A stretch of 64,000 nucleotides of DNA from Crocinitomicaceae bacterium (GCA_023262855.1 JALQYQ010000026.1:1-64000), one strand, 5' to 3'; counted from the first letter of the stretch, positions 52,872 to 62,419 are shown. Numbers and translations: made by a program. The notes: generated from the letters alone by a model not told the origin.

Positions 52872-55800
52872 ATGAAACTAGTTTTAAGTGGTTTGCTGTC
52901 ACTTTGTGTGTTGACTGTTTTTAGTCAAACAGCTTACCGCTTTCAAAACTATTCGATCAATGATGGACTTTCCCAAAGTTCGGTTACAAGCATTATTCAA
53001 GACAACAATCACGCATTGTGGATTGGTACCCAAGATGGACTGAATCGTTTTGATGGCCGAACATTTGAAATTTTCACATCAGACGATACCAAAGGACTGG
53101 AAAGTGAATACATCAAATGTTCAGTAAAAACCAAAGACGGAAAACTGTGGTTTGGTACAACAAATGGTTTAACCCTTTTTAATCCAAGCACTGAAACCTT
53201 TAAAACGTATTCGCAAGATCAAAAAACAGCCTTACAAATCGAGAGTATCACTTTGGATCAATCCGAAATATTGTGGATAGGAACGAGTGGTAAAGGGTTG
53301 CTTAGTTTCAATCGAACAACAGAAAAATTCAAAGATAATTCGGCCTTAATTCCAACGAAGAAAATTCAATCCGTTTTTTGCACGAATGAAGGAAGGTTAT
53401 TTGTAAATACGGAAGACAAAGGTTTGTTTTTGGTGAATGAGTCGCGTACATCGGCGTCAAAAATTGAAATTAAAAGTAAAAACGAGAACCCGGTTATTAT
53501 TCAACGAATCGTTCAAATGTCGCATTACAGTGTGCTTTTTGGAACGAATCAAGGTGTTTTTGAATATGACTTAAATTTGAACAAAACTCAACCGAAATTT
53601 CCAAATTTGGATAAGGAATTCGGCTACATGGGAATTTCTGATATTTATTTATCCGATAACAATACTTGGTTTTTAGGTTCCACCAATAAAGGCTTGTTCA
53701 CGATTACAAACAGTGGAGCAATCTTTAACAGCACGCAAGATATCTTTCAGAAAAATGCCCTTTTGTTTAATGACATCAATTCCTTGTTTGTCGATGAATC
53801 AGGAACTTTTTGGGTGGGAACAGATCGTGGTTTGGCAAGTTTCAACCCTAACAATCAAGGATTTTTAGGTGTTGGACCGAGTGGAAACCTTGAAAAAGGA
53901 ATTCCTTCCTCGAATGTGTGGTCGTTTGCTGAAGATCAAAAGGCAAATTATGTCTTTGTTGGAACCGATCTTGGAATTTCTCGATTCAACAGAAAAACTG
54001 GAAAATTCGAACAATTTTACCGCGATAATTCTCAGTCAATAACAGGAGAAAGCGCCGAAACAGCTGTATTATCCATGATTGTTATTTCTGAAAATCATGT
54101 TTTAGTTGGATGCGTCGACGGTTTGTTTGATTTAACCATCACAGGTAAAAATCAATATACATTCAAGCGCATAAATTTTCTGAGTGATGAAGACGCAATC
54201 AAACATGTGCGTATCTATTCAATGGTGCATTGGAAGGATGAAAAATACTTCTTGGGAACGAAGGCTGGAGCGGTTTTAGTTGATTTAAAAGCAAAAAAAG
54301 CACAAGCTTTTGAACACAGTTTTAAGCAAGCTGCAACAACAATTACTGCTGGTATTTGCCGCAATGTGTATAAGGACAAATACGATCGTATTTGGTTCGC
54401 AACAAGCACAGGGGAAATGAATCAGCTGGTTGACAAAAATGGTGTTTTATCAATCGTTCCTTACAAATACAATTCTATTTTATTAAAAAATTCAAAGGAC
54501 TATATCACATCAATTTTACAAACAAGTAAACACGAGTTTTGGTTTGGTACCTTGGGTTCGGGATTGATGTACTGGAATGAGGCAACCAAAAAAGTAAAAG
54601 TTTACACTAAAAAAGATGGGCTTCCAAATAACGTTGTTTATTGCGTAATTCAAGATCAGAGCAAAAACCTATGGATGAGTACCAACAAAGGAATTTGTTG
54701 TTTTAATCCAACAACTAAGCTGGTTACCAATTATACAGAAACAGATGGTTTAATGAGCAATGAGTTTAATCTTGGAGCTTACATGTTTTCACATACAGGT
54801 GAATTGTTCTTTGGAGGAATTTACGGTTACAACTTCTTTAATCCACGTAAAATGGGATTAAACAAAACGGATGTAAGCGTAAAAATCACAAAATTTAAGT
54901 TTGACAAAGGTTGGCTACATCCAAATGAATCAGGCTCTCCATTTGTTCGACCAATTTCTGAAACAGACAACATTACACTTAGCTATCGTCAACGAAGTTT
55001 TACGATTCGATTTCAACCTTCCGATTTGAGTAACCCTGAATTGTTGAACTACAAATATATTCTTGAAGGCTCTGATGAAGGAGAAATTTTAATTGGAAAT
55101 AGCAACGAAATTCACTTCAATGCACTTTCACCAGGTCATTATACCTTAAAGATTTATGCGAGAATCGGTGATGGTCCTTGGGGTAACACACCAGCGGTTT
55201 TAGAAATTCACATTAAATCTCCTTTCTGGGGAACTTGGTGGTTCTGGTTGATTGTTGCCGTTATTTTGGCAATCGCAGTTCGCATATTTATTCGTTCAAA
55301 AATTGAATCAGGACGAAGAGAGCAAGTGCGTCTGGAAATGAAAATCACCGAAAGAACACGTGAAATTCGTGCACAAAATGTGAAGATTGAAAATCAACGA
55401 AAATTATTAGAAGAAGAAAAAAACAAGGTTGTAGAACAACAACGCTTATTGCAAATTGAGAAAGATAAAACGGAGAAATTACTGCGAAATGTAATGCCTG
55501 AATCTACCGCGGAAGAGTTGAAGAAAACGGGGACAGCAAGTGCACGCGCATACAAAACTGTTTCGGTTCTTTTCACCGACTTTGTTGGTTTTACAAAAAT
55601 CGCTGAACACATGAGCCCAACTGAATTGGTAAGTAAGCTCGATGTGTATTTTAGAAAGTTTGATGAGATAATTGTAAACAACAACCTCGAAAAAATTAAA
55701 ACGATTGGTGATGCCTACATGTGTGCTGGAGGAGTTCCTGTGCGAAATAATACCAATCCGATTGATACATGTCTTGCAGCCTTGCAGATTCAAGATTACA

Positions 55801-56777
55801 TGCGTAAGCACAAAAATGAGGCAATCATCAACCATACTGATTATTGGGAATTGCGTTTAGGTATCAATACGGGTGAAGTTACCGCGGGTGTTATTGGTAG
55901 TGAACGATTAGCGTTTGACGTTTGGGGAGCAACAGTGAATCATGCACAGCGCATGGAAATGTTGGGCGAACCAGGTAAAGTTACAATCACTGGAAGCACG
56001 TTTAAGCACATTGAACCTTATTTTGAATGCGTGTTCAGAGGAAAAGCCCAAACGAAAAGTCGTGGCTTGTTGGACATGTATACTGTGGAGCGCATTAAAC
56101 CTGAATTATCTGTTGATGGGGAAGGTGTTTATCCAAATGATCGTTTCCACCAAATTGTAAATTTGCATCATTATAGTTCGATCAATTACTACAAGGCAGA
56201 ACGTCACATAATAAAAGTTCTGGAAAAAGGATTGTCTGATAAATTACATTATCACAGTATTGAGCATACAAAAGATGTTGTAAAAGCAGTTGAGCGTTTA
56301 GCATTAATGGAAGGAGTAACGGATGAAGGATTGTTCCTGTTAAAGTCTGCAGCAACCTATCACGATGCTGGATTTGTTGAACAATACGAAAAAAATGAAC
56401 CAATTGGTGCGCGTTTAGCGGAAGAAATCCTACCAAAATATGGTTATACAGAACAACACATTGAGAAGATTAAGGAGTTGATTTATGTGACCCAAATTCC
56501 ACACAAACCGAAAAACAACTTAGAAGAAATTATTTGTGATGCTGATTTAGATTACTTGGGCCGAGATGATTTTCACGAAATAGCAGACCGTTTGAGAAGA
56601 GAACTTCGTGAACATGGTAAGATTGATTCAGATCGCAAATGGGATGAGTTACAAGTAAGTTTTTTAACCGCACACAGATACTTTACTGAAACAGCAATTC
56701 GTACACGTAAAGACAAGAAATTGAAGAATCTTGAAGAGATTAAATTACGTTTAGAGAAAGACGATTACAAGGATTAA
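52872..56777 (+). CDS. Propeller-receptor adenylate cyclase fused to an HD phosphohydrolase domain
   Basis: A 1301-residue protein. Order: signal peptide (1-19); two-component-regulator propeller repeats (about 25-680, units such as LWIGTQDGLNRFD); Y_Y_Y domain (about 700-780); one membrane helix (about 788-808); coiled coil (about 820-880); class III cyclase; HD domain (about 1110-1290). The cyclase has both metal Asp (D903, D947), the adenine-selecting pair K943 and D1016, and transition-state N1023 and R1027, so adenylate cyclase activity is predicted. The HD set is H1128/H1132, H1164-D1165 and D1223/D1225. A periplasmic ligand would thus control cyclic-nucleotide synthesis, and perhaps turnover, in one chain. 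Confidence 0.9.
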   Translation: MKLVLSGLLSLCVLTVFSQTAYRFQNYSINDGLSQSSVTSIIQDNNHALWIGTQDGLNRFDGRTFEIFTSDDTKGLESEYIKCSVKTKDGKLWFGTTNGLTLFNPSTETFKTYSQDQKTALQIESITLDQSEILWIGTSGKGLLSFNRTTEKFKDNSALIPTKKIQSVFCTNEGRLFVNTEDKGLFLVNESRTSASKIEIKSKNENPVIIQRIVQMSHYSVLFGTNQGVFEYDLNLNKTQPKFPNLDKEFGYMGISDIYLSDNNTWFLGSTNKGLFTITNSGAIFNSTQDIFQKNALLFNDINSLFVDESGTFWVGTDRGLASFNPNNQGFLGVGPSGNLEKGIPSSNVWSFAEDQKANYVFVGTDLGISRFNRKTGKFEQFYRDNSQSITGESAETAVLSMIVISENHVLVGCVDGLFDLTITGKNQYTFKRINFLSDEDAIKHVRIYSMVHWKDEKYFLGTKAGAVLVDLKAKKAQAFEHSFKQAATTITAGICRNVYKDKYDRIWFATSTGEMNQLVDKNGVLSIVPYKYNSILLKNSKDYITSILQTSKHEFWFGTLGSGLMYWNEATKKVKVYTKKDGLPNNVVYCVIQDQSKNLWMSTNKGICCFNPTTKLVTNYTETDGLMSNEFNLGAYMFSHTGELFFGGIYGYNFFNPRKMGLNKTDVSVKITKFKFDKGWLHPNESGSPFVRPISETDNITLSYRQRSFTIRFQPSDLSNPELLNYKYILEGSDEGEILIGNSNEIHFNALSPGHYTLKIYARIGDGPWGNTPAVLEIHIKSPFWGTWWFWLIVAVILAIAVRIFIRSKIESGRREQVRLEMKITERTREIRAQNVKIENQRKLLEEEKNKVVEQQRLLQIEKDKTEKLLRNVMPESTAEELKKTGTASARAYKTVSVLFTDFVGFTKIAEHMSPTELVSKLDVYFRKFDEIIVNNNLEKIKTIGDAYMCAGGVPVRNNTNPIDTCLAALQIQDYMRKHKNEAIINHTDYWELRLGINTGEVTAGVIGSERLAFDVWGATVNHAQRMEMLGEPGKVTITGSTFKHIEPYFECVFRGKAQTKSRGLLDMYTVERIKPELSVDGEGVYPNDRFHQIVNLHHYSSINYYKAERHIIKVLEKGLSDKLHYHSIEHTKDVVKAVERLALMEGVTDEGLFLLKSAATYHDAGFVEQYEKNEPIGARLAEEILPKYGYTEQHIEKIKELIYVTQIPHKPKNNLEEIICDADLDYLGRDDFHEIADRLRRELREHGKIDSDRKWDELQVSFLTAHRYFTETAIRTRKDKKLKNLEEIKLRLEKDDYKD

Positions 56778-56799
56778 AATTCTGAAATGCAATCCATAA

Positions 56800-56836
56800 A
56801 AAAACCCAGCATCTGTGAAGAGCTGGGTTTTCTTTT
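56800..56836. terminator. Bidirectional terminator between the receptor cyclase and the stress protein
   Basis: AACCCAGC/GCTGGGTT arms (56803-56810 with 56822-56829) with an 11-base loop, T-rich on the plus side and A-rich before it, serve both convergent genes. Confidence 0.8.
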
Positions 56837-56848
56837 GTTTATTTATTA

Positions 56849-57673
56849 TTAACTAAATAAAATACTTTGTCCGTATGGATTTAAGTCAACAGGATTTACA
56901 ACCAATGCTGGAATTTTCGCATCATTTGTGATGATGTATTGCTCATAATTAGCAGTAATTGTTCCTAAGAAATTACTTCTGTTCAAATTCATGATTGCAA
57001 TTAAATCCGCATCGATGTTCACAGCATGTTTCACAACTTCTTTGTCAAATCCACTTGATGGAGCTAATGTTGCAGTAACTTCAATTCCACGATCAGAGAA
57101 GAATTTTTTCGCAAATTGAATATTCGCTTGAACTTGGTGACGTAAAAACTCATCTGTTTCATCTGGAGTAATTACATGCACACGAGATTTAAAGTAGGTA
57201 GCTAAATTTGCAACAATCGCCAATTTTTGCTTTGTCTCTTTATGTAAATCCATTGGTACAACGATATCGTCGTATCCACTTTCTTTAATTCCTTTTTCTT
57301 GAACGATAATGAAAGGAACACTTGAACTTGTAATTACTTTTAACGCATGACTACCTGTTATGTGTTGCCATCCGTGTGCGCCGTGCGTTCCCATGAAAAT
57401 TAATTCTGCATGGTGTTCAGCAGCAAATTCACCAATATCTTCAAAAATGCTTCCCATTCTTACAGAAGGTACTAAATCTACTCCTGAACTACTGTAATTA
57501 GCAAGAATAGTCGTTAATTTTTCTTCCGCTTCTTTGATGCTTTTTTCTTTTGAAACTACGTGTAAAACAAACACTTGAGCATTCAATGGTTTTGCAGTAG
57601 CAATAGCGTGTTCCAACGCGATATCCGCAACTGGCGTGAAATCGTGGGGTACAATAAAGTTTTTTCTGTTCAT
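56849..57673 (-). CDS. Tandem universal stress protein
   Basis: A 274-residue cytoplasmic protein with two Usp domains. The first (1-145) starts NFIVPHDFTPVADIALEHAI and ends with the G-T-H-G-A-H-G-W and S-H-A-L-K-V motif of ATP-binding Usp proteins. The second (about 150-274) is less conserved at the nucleotide loop. Function is general stress; the ligand is unknown. A TACATTTG core lies 34 bases upstream. Confidence 0.88.
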   Translation of the reverse strand: MNRKNFIVPHDFTPVADIALEHAIATAKPLNAQVFVLHVVSKEKSIKEAEEKLTTILANYSSSGVDLVPSVRMGSIFEDIGEFAAEHHAELIFMGTHGAHGWQHITGSHALKVITSSSVPFIIVQEKGIKESGYDDIVVPMDLHKETKQKLAIVANLATYFKSRVHVITPDETDEFLRHQVQANIQFAKKFFSDRGIEVTATLAPSSGFDKEVVKHAVNIDADLIAIMNLNRSNFLGTITANYEQYIITNDAKIPALVVNPVDLNPYGQSILFS

Positions 57674-57707
57674 AGAGAGGATGTTTCTGGTATTTAAGTT
57701 CCTTTTG

Positions 57708-57715
57708 CAAATGTA
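57708..57715 (-). promoter_or_regulatory. TAnnTTTG promoter core of the stress protein gene
   Basis: Minus-strand TACATTTG lies 34 bases before the ATG. Confidence 0.5.
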
Positions 57716-57871
57716 ATAATAAAGATTTTTTTTGAATTCATTTCGTAATTTCTTTTTTAAGCGAATTTTTATTTGATTCTGAAGCGATTAGTTTTTTCAA
57801 TGAATCCAAGGATTGAAAAAAATTATGTTCAACCAAGTTTTTGAAGGATGTTATCGTACTAATGAAAAATG

Positions 57872-57879
57872 TAACTTTG
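57872..57879 (+). promoter_or_regulatory. TAnnTTTG promoter core of the GH3 gene
   Basis: TAACTTTG lies 16 bases before the ATG at 57896, which favours that start over the TTG at 57890. Confidence 0.6.
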
Positions 57880-57895
57880 TAGCAAAGTCTTGACA

Positions 57896-59419
57896 ATGCC
57901 TATAATTGGAAAATTATTAAAAAAAACCACTGAAATATCGTACAAACGCAATTTCAACAAGGGAAAAGAATACGCCAATCAATTAAAAACATTGGAGAAA
58001 ATCGTTGATAAAGCTAAATCGACAGCTTTTGGACAACACCATAATTTTCCTGAGATTATCAATCAAGACGATGTTGCTGAGGCTTACCAAAAAGTGGTTC
58101 CAATTACAGATTACGAAGAATTTTACCAAGATTGGTTGAAAGAATCAATTGCTGGTGTAAAAGATCATACGTGGCCGGGACGAATAAAACATTATGCACT
58201 TTCTTCAGGAACAACAGGTTCGCCAAGTAAACGTATTCCGGTAACAGATGAAATGATTCGTTCATTCCAAAAAACGTCCATGCGTCAGATTTCAACCTTG
58301 CATGAATTGGATTTGCCAGACACCTTTTTTTCAGCAAGTATTTTAGCTGTCGGAGGAAGTGCGAAATTGACGAAAAAAGAAACGCATATCGAAGGTGATT
58401 TAAGTGGAATTTTAAAGAAATACACATCTTTTGTTGTGAATCCATTTACCAAACCTGGAAATAAAATCGCCAAAATCAAAGATTGGAACAAGAAAATGGA
58501 ACAAATGGTTGAAAAAGCACCAGATTGGAACATTGGAATTGTTGCTGGCGTGCCGAGTTGGTGTTTAATGCTAATGGAGCGCATCATTGAACGGTATAAG
58601 TTAAATTCAATTCATGATATCTGGCCAAACTTTCAGGTGTATGTGCACGGTGGTGTTTTCATGCAGCCCTACATTCCACGTTTGGAGAAGGTAATTGGAA
58701 AAAAGGTACATCTTTTAGATACTTATTTGGCAAGTGAAGGTTATTTTGCGTACCAAACATCTCCCGAAAGAGAAGGAATGCAATTGTTGTTAAACAGTGG
58801 CATTTTTTACGAATTTGTTCCTTTTAATTCTGATTTCTTCGATGAAAATGGAACAGTGAAAGATAAATTCGAAGCATTTACGCTTAGCCAAGTTACAGAA
58901 GGAGTTGATTATGCCATGGTTATTTCAACGAATGCTGGGCTTTGGCGCTATATGATTGGTGATTTGGTGCGTTTTGTCAATGTGGAAGAACGCGAAGTGA
59001 AAATTGTTGGGCGTATCAAACAATTCATGAGTTTGGTGGGAGAACATCTTTCTTTGGACAATTTGAATTGTGCGGTTCAACATGCGAGTGAAACGGAAAA
59101 CATTCCAATTCCTGAATTTTGTTTGTATGCAGACACAGATAACCAACGACACGTATGGTTTATCGGAACAAATGATTCAATCTCAGACGATCGCATTAAA
59201 ACGGTGATTGATGATGAATTAAAACGCATCAATGATGATTATGCCGGGGTGCGCAAATACAGTTTGAATGATCCTGTTTTTAAAGTGGTTCCTGTAAATA
59301 CATTTTATGAATTTCTTGCGTCAATCGGAAAAGCGGGATCACAAAACAAAATGCCTCGTGTGATGAATCAGCAACAAACGAAACAGTGGAATTTATTTCT
59401 TAAGAAGAAAGGTCTGTAA
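57896..59419 (+). CDS. GH3-family acyl-adenylate-forming enzyme
   Basis: A 507-residue protein of the GH3/auxin-conjugating-type ANL superfamily. The ATP-binding loop is ALSSGTTGSPSKRIPV (about residue 103), with YLASEGYFAYQTSP later and LWRYMIGDLVRF near residue 350. Bacterial members are thought to ligate an acyl acid to an amino acid; the substrate is unknown. The 3' end overlaps the convergent transporter gene by 20 bp. Confidence 0.9.
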   Translation: MPIIGKLLKKTTEISYKRNFNKGKEYANQLKTLEKIVDKAKSTAFGQHHNFPEIINQDDVAEAYQKVVPITDYEEFYQDWLKESIAGVKDHTWPGRIKHYALSSGTTGSPSKRIPVTDEMIRSFQKTSMRQISTLHELDLPDTFFSASILAVGGSAKLTKKETHIEGDLSGILKKYTSFVVNPFTKPGNKIAKIKDWNKKMEQMVEKAPDWNIGIVAGVPSWCLMLMERIIERYKLNSIHDIWPNFQVYVHGGVFMQPYIPRLEKVIGKKVHLLDTYLASEGYFAYQTSPEREGMQLLLNSGIFYEFVPFNSDFFDENGTVKDKFEAFTLSQVTEGVDYAMVISTNAGLWRYMIGDLVRFVNVEEREVKIVGRIKQFMSLVGEHLSLDNLNCAVQHASETENIPIPEFCLYADTDNQRHVWFIGTNDSISDDRIKTVIDDELKRINDDYAGVRKYSLNDPVFKVVPVNTFYEFLASIGKAGSQNKMPRVMNQQQTKQWNLFLKKKGL

Positions 59420-60314
59420 GCGTTTTATTCGCTTTTGATTTCAGGTAATATTTAATTACAGCGTTTGCAATTACGACAACTACGATAACTGCCGAACCAA
59501 TGTAAAAATGGCTGCCAAGCATCTTGTCTTCGTGCAAAACAGCAATCGCTAATAATATCGTATAAACCGGTTCCAGGTTGATACTGAGTGAAACGGTAAA
59601 TGCACCAAGGCGTTTCACAACTTCAATTGTAGCCAGAAAAGCAAAGGAAGTACACATGATTCCAAGGAATAATAGCCACGCAAAATCGCTTAATGTCATC
59701 TGAAATAATTCTTGTGTAAATGTTCCCTGAAAAATCAAAACGATACTTAAAAATCCAAGAGCCGAAATCATTTCGTAAAAGGTGATTTGATAGGATGGCG
59801 TGTCTTGTGCTAATTTTGCGTTAAACACAGAAAACAGTGCAGCAAATAGGGCTGAAAAAAGGCCATAAATCAAGGCTTCTTTGTCATTTGCATCAAAATC
59901 ACTTGATACAAAGTAGATTCCGTAAATAACCAAGGTTCCCAATAAAAACTCAATCCACGAAAATTTGCGTTTCATGATAATTGGTTCTAGCCAAGTAACG
60001 TGCAAAGTTGCGGTTGATAAACACAAAATTCCCAAAGAAGCCGTTGAAAGTTGAATGGATTTGTAAAATGTCATCCAATGCAACACAACGAAAAGTCCCA
60101 CACCTGCAATTTTTAAAAATGAGGAGAAATTTGGAAGTTTAACTGATTTACGCATGAACGCAAGAGCAATACCAAGTGCAACAAGTGCAATTAAAACGCG
60201 ATGCCAAACGAGGTAATACGCATCTAAATGAATGAGCTTTCCGAGAATTCCCGTAAAACCCCACATGAATATGATGACATGTAGTAAAATATGATACTTA
60301 TACTTGGATAGCAT
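59400..60314 (-). CDS. DMT-superfamily (EamA-type) transporter
   Basis: A 304-residue membrane protein with ten helices in two EamA repeats (IIFMWGFTGILGKLI at the start, CTSFAFLATIEVVKRLGAF in the second half). I took the ATG at 60312-60314: the longer reading from 60350 would run through the upstream terminator. Substrates in this family are mostly unknown small metabolites. A terminator lies just 13 bp before the chosen start. Confidence 0.88.
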   Translation of the reverse strand: MLSKYKYHILLHVIIFMWGFTGILGKLIHLDAYYLVWHRVLIALVALGIALAFMRKSVKLPNFSSFLKIAGVGLFVVLHWMTFYKSIQLSTASLGILCLSTATLHVTWLEPIIMKRKFSWIEFLLGTLVIYGIYFVSSDFDANDKEALIYGLFSALFAALFSVFNAKLAQDTPSYQITFYEMISALGFLSIVLIFQGTFTQELFQMTLSDFAWLLFLGIMCTSFAFLATIEVVKRLGAFTVSLSINLEPVYTILLAIAVLHEDKMLGSHFYIGSAVIVVVVIANAVIKYYLKSKANKTLTDLSS

Positions 60315-60326
60315 TGGGGCGAAATT

Positions 60327-60361
60327 AAAAAAAGCGATTGATACACTCAACCGCTTTTTTT
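60327..60361 (-). terminator. Terminator of the 60.4-kb lipoprotein
   Basis: Minus-strand AAAAGCGGTTGA/TCAATCGCTTTT stem with one G-U pair, 5-base loop and a strong T-run. The T-run ends 12 bp before the transporter start codon. Confidence 0.85.
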
Positions 60362-60372
60362 AATTAATCCAA

Positions 60373-60948
60373 TTATTTTTTTCCGCTTATGCGTTTTAAT
60401 CGATACGGATCTTTTAAAGGAATGTCACTTTTAAAGTATGCATCCAGTTTTTTGTCATCAATAGTAACTGAATAGCTAACATCTCCTGGCTCTTCGCCCT
60501 CAACAACTTCAGGAATCACTTCTTCTACGTTTGAAAAATACGGTTCTAATTGTTCTTTTGTTGTTCCCTGATTCGCATACATTGGATACAAAAGAATGTC
60601 TTTTCCGCTATAAGCAACTTTAAACACCGTGAAATAATGCTGTTCACCCATTGATAAATAAGTTGTTTTTCCGATGGTTGAAACGTACAATGAATCTCCA
60701 ATGACTGTGGTCGTTTCTCCCTCAACATTTTTGAATGACATTTCATTTTTAGTAAACGTTACATAAGTTTTCGCTTCATCTCCACCCATAAGAGCAGCAA
60801 AATCTTCTGGGTAAACTACTTCAAATTCACCAATCATCTTTTTAGGAAAGCTTGAAACTTTAGTACCAGGTAAGTTTTTAGATGAAACACCTGTGCAAGA
60901 ACTATTTAAAAGTAATAATCCAGCAAATAATAAAAAATAATACTTCAT
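60373..60948 (-). CDS. Lipoprotein of unknown function
   Basis: A 191-residue protein with a lipoprotein signal peptide (lipobox SSC, C18). The mature part has an FPKKMIGEFEVVYPEDFAAL segment and beta-strand-like stretches, then an acidic loop (VVEGEEPGD). I do not recognise a family. It follows the Lys/Glu-rich protein gene after a terminator. Confidence 0.65.
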   Translation of the reverse strand: MKYYFLLFAGLLLLNSSCTGVSSKNLPGTKVSSFPKKMIGEFEVVYPEDFAALMGGDEAKTYVTFTKNEMSFKNVEGETTTVIGDSLYVSTIGKTTYLSMGEQHYFTVFKVAYSGKDILLYPMYANQGTTKEQLEPYFSNVEEVIPEVVEGEEPGDVSYSVTIDDKKLDAYFKSDIPLKDPYRLKRISGKK

Positions 60949-60956
60949 AAGAGTGT

Positions 60957-60986
60957 AAAATAAAAGCGGTCATTTCAACCGCTTTT
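60957..60986 (-). terminator. Terminator of the Lys/Glu helix protein
   Basis: Minus-strand AAAAGCGGT/ACCGCTTTT stem with a 7-base loop and a TTTTATTTTA tract. The tract ends 8 bp before the next ATG. Confidence 0.75.
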
Positions 60987-60993
60987 GTAAATA

Positions 60994-62328
60994 TTAGTTG
61001 GCTTTTTTCAACGCTTTTTTACGTTTATCATCCAATTTTTCTTGTTTTTCGTCCAGCTTTTTGTTTTTCTCGTCCAGCTTTTCTTGTGCTTCTTTTAATT
61101 TATCGAGCTTCTTTCCTTTTTTGATTTTATCATCCAATTTTTTCTGCTCTTTTTTCAGTTCGCTGCGTTCTTCATCCAAGGATTTTTGTTCCTCATCAAA
61201 CTTGGCCATTTTTTCTTTTAATGCCTCAGCAGCAGCTTTTTGTTCAGCCGCTTCTTTTGCTTCTTTCTCAGCTTCTTTCGCTTCTTTCTCAGCTTCTTTC
61301 TCTTTCTTTTCGGCTTCTTTTGCTTCTTTCTCAGCCTCTTTTTTAGCTTCTTCCTCTTTTTCAGCTTTCTTTTCTTCTTCTTTTAAAGCCTCTTTTTCTT
61401 TCTCAGCTTTTTCTTTTGCCGCTTTTTCTTTATCCTCAGCAGATTCTTTTGCTTCTTTTGCTTTTTGTTCAGCCTCTTTCGCTTTCTTTTCTGCTTCTGA
61501 TGCTTGTTTTTGCTGTTCTTTTTGTTTTTCAGCCGCTTCAGCTTTCGCTTTTTCTTCGGCAGCTTTTGCGTCTACCAATGTTCCGCTTTGTAGTGCTTTT
61601 TCACGCTCAGCAGCTTCTGCCGCTCGTTGTTTAGCTTCTTCTTCACGACGCTTGGTGTCTTCAGCTAACTTCGTAGCGTTAGCATCTTTTATTTTTTGTG
61701 CTTCTTCTAGCTCTTTCTGATTAGACGTTTTTTGCTTATCAACTTCAGCCTGTTTCAATTCAGCAGCTTTGCGTTTTTCTTCAGCAATGCGTTGAGCTTC
61801 TTCTTTCTCTTTGCGCATTTGTTCAGCAGATTTTACAGCTTCTTCTTTTTCAGCAACATGTTGCTCTGCTTCTTTTTCATAAGAAGTTGCTTTCTCTTCT
61901 GATTTAACTGTTTTCTCTTCAATTTTTGTCACCTTTTCTTGCGACTCAGAAGTGATTTCTTCCGCTGATTCAGCTTTGCTTTTTAAGATAAACGTGTAAG
62001 CTTTACCATTTTCCAAGACGACTTCAGGAAATTTTTGCGTTTTATACAATGAATGACTTACTTCAATTTGAGCCAATTGTTTGGCGTATGAAGGTATTGC
62101 AATTGTAGCAACGCCTAATTCATTGGTAGATCCAGCGCCGATTGATAATGTTCCTGAGGTAATGCGAACCAAGGCTCCTTTTACAGGTTTACCAGCACTC
62201 GATACATTTATTGTGATCGTTATTGCTTCTTTTTCACTTTTTTCAATTACGACTGTGGTTTCAGTATAAGATGCGAAAACTGTTGATGAGCACAAAAGCA
62301 AGCTTGCGAATATAAAACTCTTCTTCAT
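60994..62328 (-). CDS. Exported Lys/Glu/Ala-rich helix protein with a carboxypeptidase-regulatory-like domain
   Basis: A 444-residue protein with signal peptide (cut near TVFAS), an N-terminal beta-sandwich of carboxypeptidase-D-regulatory/Ig type (about residues 25-115, VSSAGKPVKGALVRI, NELGVATIAIPSYAKQ), then about 320 residues of charged repeats dominated by Lys, Glu and Ala (for example KEAKEAEKKEKEAEKEAKEA). The last 60 residues form heptads such as KLDEKNKKLDEKQEKLDDK. This reads as a long rigid helix or coiled coil, perhaps spanning the periplasm. It is compositionally unlike its neighbours. Confidence 0.78.
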   Translation of the reverse strand: MKKSFIFASLLLCSSTVFASYTETTVVIEKSEKEAITITINVSSAGKPVKGALVRITSGTLSIGAGSTNELGVATIAIPSYAKQLAQIEVSHSLYKTQKFPEVVLENGKAYTFILKSKAESAEEITSESQEKVTKIEEKTVKSEEKATSYEKEAEQHVAEKEEAVKSAEQMRKEKEEAQRIAEEKRKAAELKQAEVDKQKTSNQKELEEAQKIKDANATKLAEDTKRREEEAKQRAAEAAEREKALQSGTLVDAKAAEEKAKAEAAEKQKEQQKQASEAEKKAKEAEQKAKEAKESAEDKEKAAKEKAEKEKEALKEEEKKAEKEEEAKKEAEKEAKEAEKKEKEAEKEAKEAEKEAKEAAEQKAAAEALKEKMAKFDEEQKSLDEERSELKKEQKKLDDKIKKGKKLDKLKEAQEKLDEKNKKLDEKQEKLDDKRKKALKKAN

Positions 62329-62419
62329 GTTTAATTTATTTGAATATAAATATACGATTATTGTGTTTTGACTGACAGTTTTACAAAAACAATTCCAAAA
62401 AAACCGTTAATTTTAGGGC

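Noticed and set aside
60998-61720. A 240-codon open frame opposite the Lys/Glu helix protein
   Set aside because: Its Ser/Phe/Ala-only composition is the reverse reading of Lys/Glu/Ala repeats; there is no start context, signal or family match.
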